From assembly GCA_037045055.1 (NCBI GenBank), contig JBAOHJ010000003.1, forward strand, positions 558,001 to 622,000: DNA of 64,000 nt. Reading direction: 5' to 3'. A program made the translations under genes and the position numbers. The notes beneath the pieces were generated by a model that was not told the origin of the DNA, ran no database searches, and saw nothing but the letters and a program-made list of their open reading frames with translations. Positions within the stretch are counted from its first letter, which is position 1. Each line of letters starts with the position of its first letter. This stretch comes from Phosphoribacter sp037045055. Lineage in GTDB: Bacteria > Actinomycetota > Actinomycetes > Actinomycetales > Dermatophilaceae. Positions 1-9,005 of this stretch are shown one piece after another.

Positions 1-2244
1 GTCGGCGAGCAGGACCGTGCCGCCGGAGCCGGCACAGCTCCACTGCACCGAGAACACGGCCCCGGTGCCGACGTAGCCGCCGCCCACCACGGCCTTGGTC
101 AGGCGCAGGGTGGCGAAGTCGCGGGCGAAGAAGTTCGTCACCGTGCTCACGGAGGTGGCGTTGGCGGCGATGGTCACCGGGTTGGCCGTCCAGGCGAGGC
201 CGTCCCACCGGTAGGAGCCGTCGGCGAAGTCGCCGGCGAGCGGTGCCTGCGTCTCGGTGAGGGTGCACGAGGCGGTCGCCGGGATGCCGCCGACCTGCGT
301 CTGCGTGCCGTCGGGGCGGACCGTCACGGTGCCGCTGGCCACCACCGTGGTGCCGATGGTGCACACGTAGGCGACCGGGAAGGGCCGGGTCGTGCCCCCG
401 GTGTACCCGGTGGCCAGGACCCCCGAGCGCGGTTGGACGACCTTGTCCAGCGCGAGGGCGCCGGTCGCCCGGCTGATCGGGTTGGTGATCGCCACCGTCG
501 CGGTGGCCCCGTCGGCGATGGTGGCGCCGTTGCCGGCATAGGTCGGGGTCCCCCACGAGTACGACGTGTCCTTGAGCGTGCCGGTCGGCGGGGTCTCGGT
601 CACGGTGCACACCTGGCCGGCGGGCAGGGGCGGGGACAGGTATGCCGTGCCCGTCGACACGGTGAACGGCACCGGCGCGGCGGTGCCGCAGACGTAGGTG
701 CCGGAGAACGGGGTCGAGGCCGTGCCGGCGAAGCCGCCCGCCGGGTCGGCGATGGTCTTGGTGATCCGCAGAGTGCCGGTGGCGAACCGGTTGTCGATGG
801 TGCACACGACCGCCGCGCCGTCCGCGACGGCGACCGTCGAGCCGGTGAGGGTGCCGCCGGTGCACGACCAGGCGCCGGGGACGTAGCCGCCGACCCCGCT
901 GACCTCGGACAGGGCGTAGCTGCCCGCGGTCACCCGCCGGTCGGTCACGGCCGCGGTGCCCGACACGCCGGTGAGCGGGGTGGGCCCGTTGGCGACCAGG
1001 GTGAAGTCCGCGACCGTGGCCGAGCCCCCGGTCACCGTCTTGCGCAGGGTAAGGGTGCCCTTGGGGGTGTAGGTGTTGGTGTAGGTGCAGGTCACCGGCC
1101 CGGCCGTCGTCGTCGGCGGTGCCCCGACGTTCGTCAGGGTGAGCCGCCCGGTCGCGACGTCGCTGGTCACGCCGCTCATCGGGGTGCCGTCCCCGTCGAC
1201 GCAGGCGATCGACGTCACCGCCCACTGGTCGCCGGTGGGCAGCCCCTCGGTGATCGTCACGCTCTCGCCCTGCAGCAGCTCGGCGGTGCGCCGGTCGGCA
1301 GGCTGAGCCGGCGGGGTGAGCGAGAAGGTCGTCCCGGCCCACGGGCTGCCGGTGAGCGTGCTCTGCGCGGAGTAGGCGAAGGCGGGCAGCGCCAGCCCCG
1401 TCGGGGCGATGGCCTTCTTGACGACAGTGAGCGAGCGGACCTGGTTGACCGACGCGTAGAGGCACGAGGTGCTGGTCAGTCCTTCGGCGGTGAGGAAGTC
1501 GGCCGACGGGGCGACTCCGGTCGGCGGGGCGGAGGGGCAGACCCCCCCGCTCTGGGCGGCGAAGCCGGTGATGACGAGCTTGTAGCTCACCCCGTTGCGG
1601 GTGATGGTCTGGTTGGCGACGGCGGCGGTGAAGGTGATCTGGTCGGCGCAGCCGTTCTGGTTGGGACCGGTGGGGAAGGCGCAGGGGTCGGCGTTGTTCG
1701 GCGTCTCCCACATCGTCCAGTCGAAGGTCATGACGGGGTTGCCGTCGAAGCCGCCGAGCCGGACGTTCAGCTGACCGGTGTAGCGCGCCGCGACGCCGGA
1801 GGTGATCGGGTTGTTGTAGTGGGTGACCGAGGAGAGCAGGAAGGGCACCCCGTCGGTGGCCGAGGACGTCGCCGCCGGGCGGACGCCGACGGCGCTCTGG
1901 ATCGCCGTGGTCAGGGCCGCGGGGCAGGTCGATCCGCTCGGGTAGCCGTGGGCGGTGATCGCCTCGGCGCCGGACCCCACGAAGGTCGAGCTGGTGGAGG
2001 TGAGCAGGGGCAGATACTTGATGCAGTTGGCGGCGTCCGTGCCGGCCAGGCCGTGGTGCTGCAGGACCTGGGCCGTCACGGTGATCGGGACGGTCGCCGC
2101 GACGGCGCCGGGCGCGGTGGCGACCGCGGCCACGGGGATCGCGACCAGGCCGGCCGCGGCGATCCCCAGGGTCGTCGACCACGCCGTCCACCGTCGCCAC
2201 ACACGAGTGCGCAGCACGCCGACCCAACCGCCACCAACTGCCAT
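1..2244 (-). CDS. Secreted surface protein with tandem DUF5979/SpaA-like modules (3' end outside window)
   Basis: The frame is open from the ATG at 2244 down to base 1, giving 748 residues without a stop, so the C-terminus lies outside the window. Residues 1-50 form a signal peptide: a basic start (RTRVWRRW), a hydrophobic stretch, then AVAA. From about residue 270 the chain repeats modules of roughly 100 residues. Each opens with a strand of the type L-x-[VIL]-x-K-x-[VI] (VVKKAIAP near 273, LTLRKTVTGG near 400, LRITKTIADP near 492, LALDKVVQP near 596, LRLTKAVVGG near 714) and carries paired cysteines such as YVCG and VCTV. This is the pattern of actinobacterial stalk proteins built from prealbumin-like DUF5979 domains. 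A surface or adhesive role is inferred. A sorting signal cannot be checked and no sortase gene is in the window. Confidence 0.8.
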   Translation of the reverse strand, partial: MAVGGGWVGVLRTRVWRRWTAWSTTLGIAAAGLVAIPVAAVATAPGAVAATVPITVTAQVLQHHGLAGTDAANCIKYLPLLTSTSSTFVGSGAEAITAHGYPSGSTCPAALTTAIQSAVGVRPAATSSATDGVPFLLSSVTHYNNPITSGVAARYTGQLNVRLGGFDGNPVMTFDWTMWETPNNADPCAFPTGPNQNGCADQITFTAAVANQTITRNGVSYKLVITGFAAQSGGVCPSAPPTGVAPSADFLTAEGLTSTSCLYASVNQVRSLTVVKKAIAPTGLALPAFAYSAQSTLTGSPWAGTTFSLTPPAQPADRRTAELLQGESVTITEGLPTGDQWAVTSIACVDGDGTPMSGVTSDVATGRLTLTNVGAPPTTTAGPVTCTYTNTYTPKGTLTLRKTVTGGSATVADFTLVANGPTPLTGVSGTAAVTDRRVTAGSYALSEVSGVGGYVPGAWSCTGGTLTGSTVAVADGAAVVCTIDNRFATGTLRITKTIADPAGGFAGTASTPFSGTYVCGTAAPVPFTVSTGTAYLSPPLPAGQVCTVTETPPTGTLKDTSYSWGTPTYAGNGATIADGATATVAITNPISRATGALALDKVVQPRSGVLATGYTGGTTRPFPVAYVCTIGTTVVASGTVTVRPDGTQTQVGGIPATASCTLTETQAPLAGDFADGSYRWDGLAWTANPVTIAANATSVSTVTNFFARDFATLRLTKAVVGGGYVGTGAVFSVQWSCAGSGGTVLLAD

Positions 2245-2420
2245 CGTCCTCGCCCCCGAGGTCGCCCGGTCCGGCCGGGCTCACGTGATCGCGACATACG
2301 CGACGAACCGTCGACAACGTTACCGACAGCGACACCGTCAAGGGAAGGAACCAGGAAAGTAAGGGATGGGTCACATCGCGCCCCGCGCCGACGGCCCAGG
2401 GATCGGCCCGGCCGCCGCGG

Positions 2421-2466
2421 TCCGAGAGTGGGCAGCGCGGTCCGAGAGTGGGCAGCGCGGTCCGAG
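2421..2466. repeat. 20-bp tandem repeat, two full copies plus a partial third
   Basis: The unit tccgagagtgggcagcgcgg occupies 2421-2440 and 2441-2460 and starts a third time at 2461 (tccgag). It lies just past the stop of the oxidoreductase gene (2469) in the 2245-2468 gap, which otherwise holds only the upstream region of the surface-protein gene. Nothing else was recognised in that gap. Confidence 0.8.
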
Positions 2467-2468
2467 GG

Positions 2469-3488
2469 TCAGCCGCGCAGGTGCGGGATGACCTCGCGCT
2501 CGAGGATCTCGATGGCGCTGTCGTCGTAGGCGGCGTCCGCGAGGTAGAGGATCGCGTAGCCCATCCCCACCGCCTGGTAGGCCGCCAGGCCCTCGACGAC
2601 CTGCTCGGGCGTGCCCACCCCGGCGCCCTTGCGCAGCGAGACCACCTCGGCCCGCGCGTCGGCCTCGCTCACCCCGGCCGAGATCATCCGCTGCACGTGT
2701 CGCTCCAGGCGCGCGTCCAGGTCGGCCTCGTCCTCGCCGACGACGACGTTGACGTTGCACGAGCGGACGATCTCGGCGTCGTCACGCCCGACCGCCTCGC
2801 AGTGCCCGCGCAGGATCTCGCTCTTGGCGGCGAACCCGCGCGGGCTGCCGAAGAAGTTCGCGTAGTCGCCGTAGCGGGCGACGATACGCAGGGTGACCTT
2901 CTCGCCGCCGCCGGCCACCCACATCGGTATGCCGTTGCGCGGGCTGCCGGGCAGCACGGTGCCCTGCAAGGGCCGCGGCGCGCAGATCGCGCCGTCGATC
3001 TGGTACTCCCGCCCGTGCAGGGTCGCCCGACCCTGCGTCCACATCTGGCGGAACACCTCGACGCCCTCGCGCAGCCGCCGCAGGCGGGTCGGGGCGTCGG
3101 GGAAGCCGTAGCCGTAGGCGCGCCACTCGTGCTCGTACCACCCCGCGCCGATCCCCATCTCGACCCGCCCGCCGGAGACGACGTCGACGGTGGCGGCGAC
3201 CTTGGCGAGGTAGGCCGGGTTGCGGTAGCTCATGCAGGTGCACATCTGGCCCAACCGGATCCGCGAGGTCGCGGCGGCATACGCAGCCATCAGCGTCCAG
3301 GCCTCGTGGGTGGCCTCGTCGGAGGGATGCGGCACGGTGTGCAGGTGGTCGTAGACCCACAGCGACTCCCAGTCGGGGTTGGCGTCCAGGCGCTGCGCGA
3401 TGCCCCGCATGACCTCCCAGTGCCGGGCCGGCTCGATGCCGACCAGGTCCATCCGCCATCCCTGCGGGACGAACGCGCCGAACCTCAT
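2469..3488 (-). CDS. LLM-class F420-dependent oxidoreductase (luciferase-like monooxygenase family)
   Basis: 339 residues, the usual length for this family. The start MRFGAFVPQGWRMDL is the typical first beta strand of the luciferase-like TIM barrel, and the ATG at 3488 follows AGGAGG by 7 nt. The internal region VEMGIGAGWYEHEWRAYG near residue 115 is the signature of actinobacterial LLM oxidoreductases, many of which use reduced coenzyme F420 instead of FMN. The substrate is unknown. The gene is transcribed away from the CoA-binding protein gene across a 77-bp gap, and no partner gene hints at a pathway. F420 rather than FMN use is inferred from the family, not from a residue checked here. 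Confidence 0.8.
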   Translation of the reverse strand: MRFGAFVPQGWRMDLVGIEPARHWEVMRGIAQRLDANPDWESLWVYDHLHTVPHPSDEATHEAWTLMAAYAAATSRIRLGQMCTCMSYRNPAYLAKVAATVDVVSGGRVEMGIGAGWYEHEWRAYGYGFPDAPTRLRRLREGVEVFRQMWTQGRATLHGREYQIDGAICAPRPLQGTVLPGSPRNGIPMWVAGGGEKVTLRIVARYGDYANFFGSPRGFAAKSEILRGHCEAVGRDDAEIVRSCNVNVVVGEDEADLDARLERHVQRMISAGVSEADARAEVVSLRKGAGVGTPEQVVEGLAAYQAVGMGYAILYLADAAYDDSAIEILEREVIPHLRG

Positions 3489-3565
3489 CTGCTGGCCTCC
3501 TGGGGAGTCGGTATGCCGTGTCCGGCCATCATGTCATCGGCCCCGGCGCGTGTGACACTGACCGG

Positions 3566-4000
3566 ATGAGCGCCGCGATCAACGACCCGTCGGTCATCCG
3601 GGCCCTGCTGACCACCCCGGCGACGTGGGCCGTCGTCGGCCTGTCGGAGAACCGGGCCCGGGCGGCATACGGCGTCGCGAGGTTCCTCGACGGGTTGGGC
3701 ATGCGGATCGTGCCGATCCATCCCACCGCACCGGTGGTGCTGGGCTGGCCCGGGCACGCCGCGTTGGCGGACGTGCCGCAGGACACCCGGATCGACGTGG
3801 TCGACTGCTTCGTCAACTCCGATCAGGTCGGCTCGGTGGTCGACGAGGCGATCGCGCAGCGTCATCGGCTGGGCATCGGCGCGATCTGGCTGCAGCTCGG
3901 GGTCGTCGACGAGGCCGCGGCGGCGCGGGCCCTCGATGCCGGGTTGTCGGTCGTCATGGACACCTGCCCGGCTATCGAGCACCCCCGGCTCGGGCGCTGA
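3566..4000 (+). CDS. CoA-binding (Rossmann-type) domain protein, YccU-like
   Basis: 144 residues from the ATG at 3566. A longer frame from 3518 would begin inside the divergent promoter gap and adds residues without similarity. The body has TWAVVGLSENRARAAYGVARFL (read in two parts: TWAVVGLSEN, RAAYGVARFL) followed by MRIVPIHPT, the glycine-rich loop and second strand of the CoA-binding fold. The C-terminal GAIWLQLGVVDEAAA and VVMDTCPAIEH are also typical of stand-alone YccU-type proteins, whose role is not established. No Shine-Dalgarno sequence is visible. A GACACT box ends 6 nt before the ATG, so a leaderless transcript is possible. Confidence 0.8.
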   Translation: MSAAINDPSVIRALLTTPATWAVVGLSENRARAAYGVARFLDGLGMRIVPIHPTAPVVLGWPGHAALADVPQDTRIDVVDCFVNSDQVGSVVDEAIAQRHRLGIGAIWLQLGVVDEAAAARALDAGLSVVMDTCPAIEHPRLGR

Positions 4001-4012
4001 GACCTAGCCCGC

Positions 4013-4546
4013 TCACCCCCCGCGGGCCGCCCGCAGGGCCGCGCCCTTGGCCGTGGCCTGCTCGCGCAGCGCCTCCTGGAAGGCCACCATCCGCTCGCGC
4101 AACCGGTGCGCCTCGGGGCCGGCGCCGGCCGCGAGGATCCGCACGGCCAGCAGGCCGGCGTTGCGGGCCCCGCCCACCGACACCGTGGCCACCGGCACCC
4201 CGGCGGGCATCTGGACGATCGACAGCAGCGAGTCGACCCCGTCGAGGTGGGCCAGCGGGACCGGCACGCCGACCACCGGCAGCGGGGTGACCGAGGCGAG
4301 CATGCCGGGCAGGTGCGCGGCTCCTCCGGCTCCGGCGACGATCACCCGCAGACCGCGCTGGGCCGCCGAGGTGCCGTAGGCGAGCATCTCCTGCGGCATG
4401 CGATGCGCCGAGACGACGTCGGCCTCGTAGGGCACCTCGAACTCCTCCAGCGCCTCGGCGGCCAGCGCCATGACCGGCCAGTCGCTGTCGCTGCCCATGA
4501 CCAGCCCGACGACCGGCTCGTCGGCGGACCAGGACGACTCACTCAT
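4013..4546 (-). CDS. purE: N5-carboxyaminoimidazole ribonucleotide mutase
   Basis: 177 residues from the ATG at 4546. PurE converts N5-CAIR to CAIR in purine synthesis, next to PurK in the pathway. Family motifs are present in order: VMGSDSDWPVM near residue 18, VSAHRMPQEM near 50, and GAGGAAHLPGML near 80. The start overlaps the purK stop by 8 nt (4539-4546) and is preceded by AAGGAG 7 nt upstream, so the pair is translationally coupled. A frame extending to 4759 is only upstream read-through inside purK. The C-terminus ends in an alanine-rich helix (KGAALRAARGG). Confidence 0.95.
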   Translation of the reverse strand: MSESSWSADEPVVGLVMGSDSDWPVMALAAEALEEFEVPYEADVVSAHRMPQEMLAYGTSAAQRGLRVIVAGAGGAAHLPGMLASVTPLPVVGVPVPLAHLDGVDSLLSIVQMPAGVPVATVSVGGARNAGLLAVRILAAGAGPEAHRLRERMVAFQEALREQATAKGAALRAARGG

Positions 4547-5765
4547 CGATGACTCCTTGCAGGTAGTCGGCGGCGTGCCGAGCGCGGGCCCGGGCGCCGG
4601 GCAGGTCCGGCCCGCAGACCGTGACGTGGCCGATCTTGCGACCGGGGCGCACGTCCTTGCCGTAGAGGTGGATCTTGGCCCCCGGATCGCGGGCCATGAC
4701 GTGCCGGTAGGCCGGGTAGATGGACGGGTCGTCGCCGCCGAGCACGTTGGCCATAACACTCCACGGCGCGATCGCGCGGGGGTCGCCGAGCGGCAGGTCG
4801 AGAACCGCCCGCAGGTGCTGCTCGAACTGGCTGGTCACCGACCCGTCGATGGTCCAGTGCCCGCTGTTGTGCGGGCGCATCGCGAGCTCGTTGACCAGGT
4901 ATGCCGCGCCCTCGCCGTCCGCCGCCGCCTCGCCGGCCGGGTCGACCTGGAACATCTCCACGGCGAGCACCCCGGTGACCTGCAGGGCCCCGGCGATCCG
5001 CAGCGCCGCCTCGGTGGCACCGGCGGCGGTGACCCGGTCCAGACCGGGCGCCGGGGCCAGCACGTCCGTGCAGATCCCGTCGGTCTGCACCGTCTCGACG
5101 ACCGGCCAGGCGGCCGCCTGACCGCTCGGGCTGCGGGCCACCAGCACGGCGAGCTCTCGGGTGAAGGGGACCAGCCGTTCCAGCAGGATGCCGTCGCGCA
5201 GCGGGCCCGCGCCGGCCGCGGCGTCCGCGCTCGCGCGGGACAGCCAGTCCGCCACGTCCGCGGGCCGGTGCACCGACCGCACCCCTTTGCCGTCGTAGCC
5301 CCCCCGGGGGGTCTTCGCCACGATCGGCCAGCCCACCGCCGCGCCGAAGGCCGCCACCTCACCCTCGGTCCGGGCCAGCGCCCAGCGCGGGCAGGGCACC
5401 CCGACCTGGCCCAGCCGGGTGCGCATGGCCAGCTTGTCCTGGGCGTAGACCAGCGCCTCGGGGGTGGGATGCAGCACGGTGCCTCGGGCTACCAGGGCGG
5501 CCAGCACGTCGGGGGGCACGTGCTCGTGGTCGAAGGTGACCACGTCGCAGGCGGCGGCGAAACGGCATACCGCGTCGAGGTCCGCGTGGTCGCCCACCGG
5601 GGCCGACGGGACGACCAGGGCTGCGGACGCGTCCGCCGACTCGGCCAGCACGCTCAGCTGGACGCCGAGGGCGATGGCCGGCGGCTGCAGCATCCGGGCC
5701 AGCTGACCGCCGCCGACCACCCCGACGACGGGGAATCCGCCGGGTGCGCGACGGGCCTGGCTCAC
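4539..5765 (-). CDS. purK: 5-(carboxyamino)imidazole ribonucleotide synthase
   Basis: 408 residues with a GTG start at 5765. PurK is an ATP-grasp ligase that makes N5-CAIR from AIR, bicarbonate and ATP. The N-terminal Rossmann-like part reads VVGVVGGGQLARMLQ, followed by the ATP-grasp elements (KTPRGGYDGKGVR near residue 165, NELAMRPHNSGHWTID near 300, YPAYRHVMARDPGAKIHLYG at the end). purE follows with an 8-nt overlap. The 5' end faces gtrA across a 65-bp divergent gap that holds the gtrA -10 box. The octamer GTATGCCG falls inside this gene in a Val-Cys reading frame (DAVCRFA), forcing a GTA codon. Confidence 0.95.
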   Translation of the reverse strand: MSQARRAPGGFPVVGVVGGGQLARMLQPPAIALGVQLSVLAESADASAALVVPSAPVGDHADLDAVCRFAAACDVVTFDHEHVPPDVLAALVARGTVLHPTPEALVYAQDKLAMRTRLGQVGVPCPRWALARTEGEVAAFGAAVGWPIVAKTPRGGYDGKGVRSVHRPADVADWLSRASADAAAGAGPLRDGILLERLVPFTRELAVLVARSPSGQAAAWPVVETVQTDGICTDVLAPAPGLDRVTAAGATEAALRIAGALQVTGVLAVEMFQVDPAGEAAADGEGAAYLVNELAMRPHNSGHWTIDGSVTSQFEQHLRAVLDLPLGDPRAIAPWSVMANVLGGDDPSIYPAYRHVMARDPGAKIHLYGKDVRPGRKIGHVTVCGPDLPGARARARHAADYLQGVIDE

Positions 5766-5817
5766 GTGGGCAGCGTAGTCGGCGTGGTCGCCTCGGCGGT
5801 CGCCCAGGGCCGCGGGC

Positions 5818-5823
5818 TAGAGT
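5818..5823 (+). promoter_or_regulatory. -10 box (TAGAGT) of a leaderless gtrA-family transcript
   Basis: TAGAGT ends 7 nt before the GTG at 5831, the spacing expected when transcription starts at or next to the start codon. No Shine-Dalgarno sequence lies between box and start. The same arrangement recurs upstream of at least six other genes in the window. Confidence 0.6.
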
Positions 5824-5830
5824 CGACGGC

Positions 5831-6448
5831 GTGACTGCGCCACCGTCGAGGCTGACCGACCGGCTGCGCTCGGTGGTGGGGATCTTCTGGCGGGAGCTGG
5901 CCAAGTTCGGCGTGGTGGGGGCGATCGCCTTTGTCATCGACCTCGGCGGCTTCAACCTGCTGTTCTACGGCCCGTTGGCCGGGCGCCTGACCACCTCGAA
6001 GGTCCTCGCCGGTGCCGCGGCCACGACGTTCGCCTGGCTGGGCAACCGGTTCTGGACGTTCCGGCACCGGCGCAACCGTCCGGTGCACCACGAGGCGCTG
6101 CTGTTCTTCCTCGTCAACGGCGTCGGCCTGGTCATCTCGACGGCCTACCTCAACGCCACCCACGACCTGCTCGGTCTGACCACGCCGGCGTGGGTCAACG
6201 TCAACAACGTCGTCGGGATCGGCCTGGCGACGATCTTCAGGTTCTGGTCCTACCGTCGGTTCGTCTTCGCCGGTGAGCACCCCGGCGACCCGCAGCAGGT
6301 CGACGATCCGCGCCCGGCCGGCGACTCGCGCCCGAGGCGCGACGGCGAAGCGGGCCGCGACGGCGAGGCGGGCCACGACGGCGAGGCGGGCCGGGGGCGC
6401 GCCGTCGAGCCGGACCCGCCGCCGCGATCTCAGCGGACCGCGCCGTAG
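5831..6448 (+). CDS. GtrA-family membrane protein with a charged repeat tail
   Basis: 205 residues from the GTG at 5831. GtrA-like proteins are small four-helix membrane proteins linked to transfer of lipid-linked sugars, often as polyprenyl-phosphate-sugar flippases. The core FGVVGAIAFVIDLGGFNLLF, LAGAAATTFAWLGNRFWTFR and NNVVGIGLATIFRFWSYRRF is classical, with the conserved NRFWTF and R-F-x-x-x-R segments. After residue 150 the tail is hydrophilic and contains three imperfect HDGEAGR/RDGEAGR copies, encoded by 18-bp repeats at about 6347-6394. The last 19 bp overlap the 3' end of the convergent histidine kinase gene (6430-6448). Confidence 0.85.
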   Translation: MTAPPSRLTDRLRSVVGIFWRELAKFGVVGAIAFVIDLGGFNLLFYGPLAGRLTTSKVLAGAAATTFAWLGNRFWTFRHRRNRPVHHEALLFFLVNGVGLVISTAYLNATHDLLGLTTPAWVNVNNVVGIGLATIFRFWSYRRFVFAGEHPGDPQQVDDPRPAGDSRPRRDGEAGRDGEAGHDGEAGRGRAVEPDPPPRSQRTAP

Positions 6449-7467
6449 GTCACGGCCTCGGACAGGAACAGCGCGAAGGTCGCCGGCACCCGCTCGACCA
6501 GATCGAGGCGCCCACCCACCGACTCGGCCAGGTCCCGGGCCAGGGCCAGGCCCAGGCCGGTGCTCGAGCCGCGCCCCGAGCTCACCGCCCGCTCGAAGAT
6601 GTGCGGCGCCATGGTCGCGGACACCCCCTCGCCCTCGTCGCGGACCTGGACGACGACCGACGGGCCGCTGCGCCGCACGTGGATGTCCACGGTGCCGCGG
6701 CCGTGGACCAGGGAGTTCTCCAGCAGCGTGCTGAGGATCTGACTCAACGCCACCGGGGTCGCCCGCACGCTCAGCCCGCGCTCCCCGTGCACCCGCACGC
6801 TGCGCCGGGCCTGCTCGAAGGCCGGCTGCCACTCGCGCTGCAGCGCGGCGATGACCGAGTCGAGAGATACCTCGGGGGTCGCCGCCTGCGGGTCGGAGCG
6901 ACGCCGCACGAGCAGGTCGTCGACCACCCGGGTCAGCCGGTCGACCTGGGCGATGGCCACCGCGGCCTCCTCCTTGACGACGTCGAGATCGTCGGTGGTG
7001 GAGATCTCGTCCAGGCGCATCAACAGGGCGGTGAGCGGCGTACGCAGCTGGTGAGAGGCCTCCGAAGCGAAGGCCCGCTCCGCGGTGAGCGAGCGGGTCA
7101 CCTGGGCCGAGGCGCGCCCGATGGCGTCGCTGATCTGATCGATCTCGGCGACCCCAGTGCGCATCGGCTCGATCCTGGTCTCGCCGAACCGCTCGGCCAG
7201 CGCGGCCAGGGATCGCATCCACCCGGACAGCTCGTCGATCCGGCGCAGGGCCACCATCACCCCGGCCGCGATGGCCAGCAGCTGCACGGCGACGACGACC
7301 GTGATCAGCTGGGTGGACCGTGTCGCGGCGGGCTGGGCGAGGAACCGGTCGACCAGGTCGCCGCGTTGGGTGCCGACCCACAGCGCCCCGGCGAGCACCG
7401 GCACCCACAACCCGACGACGATGACCACGACGGCGCGGGTGACCCGCCGCAGCAGGTAGCGGCGCAT
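6430..7467 (-). CDS. Two-component sensor histidine kinase
   Basis: 345 residues. Two transmembrane segments (about 11-32 and 52-74) frame a very short extracytoplasmic loop, so an extracellular ligand is unlikely and sensing may be within the membrane or cytoplasmic. A HAMP-like linker leads to the dimerisation helix with the phospho-acceptor His139 in ASHQLRTPL. The ATPase part has the N box (TLLENSLVHG), G1 (DEGEGVS) and G2 (GRGSSTGLGLALA) motifs, so it looks active. It lies 3 nt downstream of its OmpR-type response regulator, with which it forms an operon. The stimulus and targets are unknown. Confidence 0.9.
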   Translation of the reverse strand: MRRYLLRRVTRAVVVIVVGLWVPVLAGALWVGTQRGDLVDRFLAQPAATRSTQLITVVVAVQLLAIAAGVMVALRRIDELSGWMRSLAALAERFGETRIEPMRTGVAEIDQISDAIGRASAQVTRSLTAERAFASEASHQLRTPLTALLMRLDEISTTDDLDVVKEEAAVAIAQVDRLTRVVDDLLVRRRSDPQAATPEVSLDSVIAALQREWQPAFEQARRSVRVHGERGLSVRATPVALSQILSTLLENSLVHGRGTVDIHVRRSGPSVVVQVRDEGEGVSATMAPHIFERAVSSGRGSSTGLGLALARDLAESVGGRLDLVERVPATFALFLSEAVTYGAVR

Positions 7468-7470
7468 GGG

Positions 7471-8154
7471 TCAGTCGCCGTCGGGCCGCTCGAAACGGAA
7501 GCCGAGCCCCCGCACCGTGGAGATGTATCGGGGTTGGGTCGCGTCGTCGCCGAGCTTGCGGCGCAGCACCGAGATGTGCATGTCGAGGGTCTTGGTCGAG
7601 CCCAGCCAGGCGGTGTCCCAGACCTCGCGCATGATCTGCTCGCGGGAGACGACCCGGCCCTGCTCCCGCACGAGCATGCGCAGCAGGTCGAACTCCTTGG
7701 CGGTCAGCTGCAGCTCCTCGCCGCGGAACCACACCCGGCGTCCGTCCGGGTCGATGCGCACCAGCGGCGGCTCGCCGCTGGCCGGGCCCTCGCTCGGTGC
7801 CCGACGCAGCAGGGCGCGGATGCGGGCGAGCAGCTCGCCGAGGCGGAACGGTTTGGTGACGTAGTCGTCCGCTCCGGCGTCGAGCCCGACGACCGTGTCG
7901 AGCTCCTCGGCGCGCGCGGTGAGGATGAGCACCGGCACGCTGACGCCGTCGGCGCGCATCCGGCGGCATACGTCCAGCCCGTCCAAGAGCGGCAGCCCGA
8001 TGTCCATGACGACGAGGTCGGGGTTGGCCTGGGCACCCTCCAGGGCGGCATGCCCGTCGCCGCGCACGTCGACGTCGTAACCCTCGCGACGCAGCGCCCG
8101 CGCCAGGGGCTCGGAGATCGTCGGGTCGTCCTCGACGAGCAGGACCCTGGTCAT
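7471..8154 (-). CDS. OmpR/PhoB-family response regulator
   Basis: 227 residues from the ATG at 8154. A longer frame to 8613 is read-through of the gap. The receiver domain shows the acidic pair at Glu8-Asp10 (VEDDP), phospho-acceptor Asp51 in VVMDIGLP, and the conserved lysine in YVTKPFRLGELLARI. A winged-helix DNA-binding domain follows (LTAKEFDLLRMLVREQG, then VWDTAWLGSTKTLDMHISVL and RGLGFRFE), typical of OmpR/PhoB regulators. The partner kinase gene begins 3 nt after its stop. One octamer GTATGCCG lies in the receiver as Val-Cys-Arg (LDVCRRM), and another lies in the 29-bp gap upstream. Confidence 0.93.
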   Translation of the reverse strand: MTRVLLVEDDPTISEPLARALRREGYDVDVRGDGHAALEGAQANPDLVVMDIGLPLLDGLDVCRRMRADGVSVPVLILTARAEELDTVVGLDAGADDYVTKPFRLGELLARIRALLRRAPSEGPASGEPPLVRIDPDGRRVWFRGEELQLTAKEFDLLRMLVREQGRVVSREQIMREVWDTAWLGSTKTLDMHISVLRRKLGDDATQPRYISTVRGLGFRFERPDGD

Positions 8155-8183
8155 GGGCGAATCGTATGCCGGGACGTCGGTCT

Positions 8184-9005
8184 TCAGCGACCCGGCCACC
8201 GCGCCGGGCGCTTCTCGGCGAACGCTCGCACGCCCTCGGCACGATCGCCGGAGAAGGCGGTCTGGCGCCAGCAGTTGTCCTCGATCTCCAGACCGCTGGC
8301 CAGGTCGACGTCCAACCCCAGGCGCATCGCCCGTTTGGCCGAGCGCAACCCGACCGGGGAGTTCGCGGCGATGCCGTCGGCCAGGGCCAGGGCTCGCTCG
8401 CGCGCGGTGCCCGCGGGCACCACCTCGTCGACCGCGCCGAGCTCGAAGGCCTCGCGGGCGGAGATCCGGCGGGCCGTGAACACAAGGTTCGCGGTGCGCG
8501 ACCACCCGATCCGGCGGGTGAGCAGCTGGGTGCCGCCGCCACCGGGGATGACGCCGACCGAGACCTCGGGCAGCCCCAGGGTGGCCCCCTCGCCGGCGAC
8601 GACGAGATCGCACGACAGGGCCAGCTCGAAGCCACCGCCGAGCGCGAACCCGTCGACCGCGGCGACCGCGGGCATCGGCAGGGCCAACACCCCCCCGTAT
8701 GCCGCGCGCGCCACCGGCCGCTGCCGCACGAGGTCGGCGTCGGTCATCGTGTTGCGCTCCTTGAGGTCGGCACCGACGCAGAACGCGGTGGGGTGCGAGG
8801 AGGTCAGCACGACACAGCGCACGCTCGCCTCGGCGGCCAGGGCCGCGGTGGCCGCCCCGATGGCCCGGGCCATCGCCGTGGAGACGGCGTTGAGCCCCTG
8901 CGGCCGGTCCAGGACCAGCTCCGCAACGAACTCGCCGTGGCGCTCGACGCGCACGAGGGCGGGCTCGACGCCGTCCGGGGAGCTCGCGTGGTCGGCGTCG
9001 GTCAT
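8184..9005 (-). CDS. Enoyl-CoA hydratase/isomerase (crotonase family)
   Basis: 273 residues from the ATG at 9005, which follows AGGAGG by 6 nt. The crotonase fold is clear: RPQGLNAVSTAMA near residue 38, the first oxyanion segment AFCVGADLKERN near 78, the second LGGGFELALSCDLVVAG near 128, and LPEVSVGVIPGGGGTQLL with the second catalytic-position glutamate (PEVS). It therefore probably hydrates an enoyl-CoA in fatty-acid or branched-chain amino-acid breakdown; the exact acyl chain cannot be told. The start codon overlaps the stop of the upstream cyclase gene by 4 nt (ATGA), an odd operon partner for a catabolic enzyme. Confidence 0.88.
   Translation of the reverse strand: MTDADHASSPDGVEPALVRVERHGEFVAELVLDRPQGLNAVSTAMARAIGAATAALAAEASVRCVVLTSSHPTAFCVGADLKERNTMTDADLVRQRPVARAAYGGVLALPMPAVAAVDGFALGGGFELALSCDLVVAGEGATLGLPEVSVGVIPGGGGTQLLTRRIGWSRTANLVFTARRISAREAFELGAVDEVVPAGTARERALALADGIAANSPVGLRSAKRAMRLGLDVDLASGLEIEDNCWRQTAFSGDRAEGVRAFAEKRPARWPGR

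Noticed and set aside
433..2529. 698-codon plus-strand frame opposite the surface-protein gene
   Set aside because: Arg/Gly-rich shadow of a high-GC gene; the minus-strand frame has a signal peptide and known repeat motifs.
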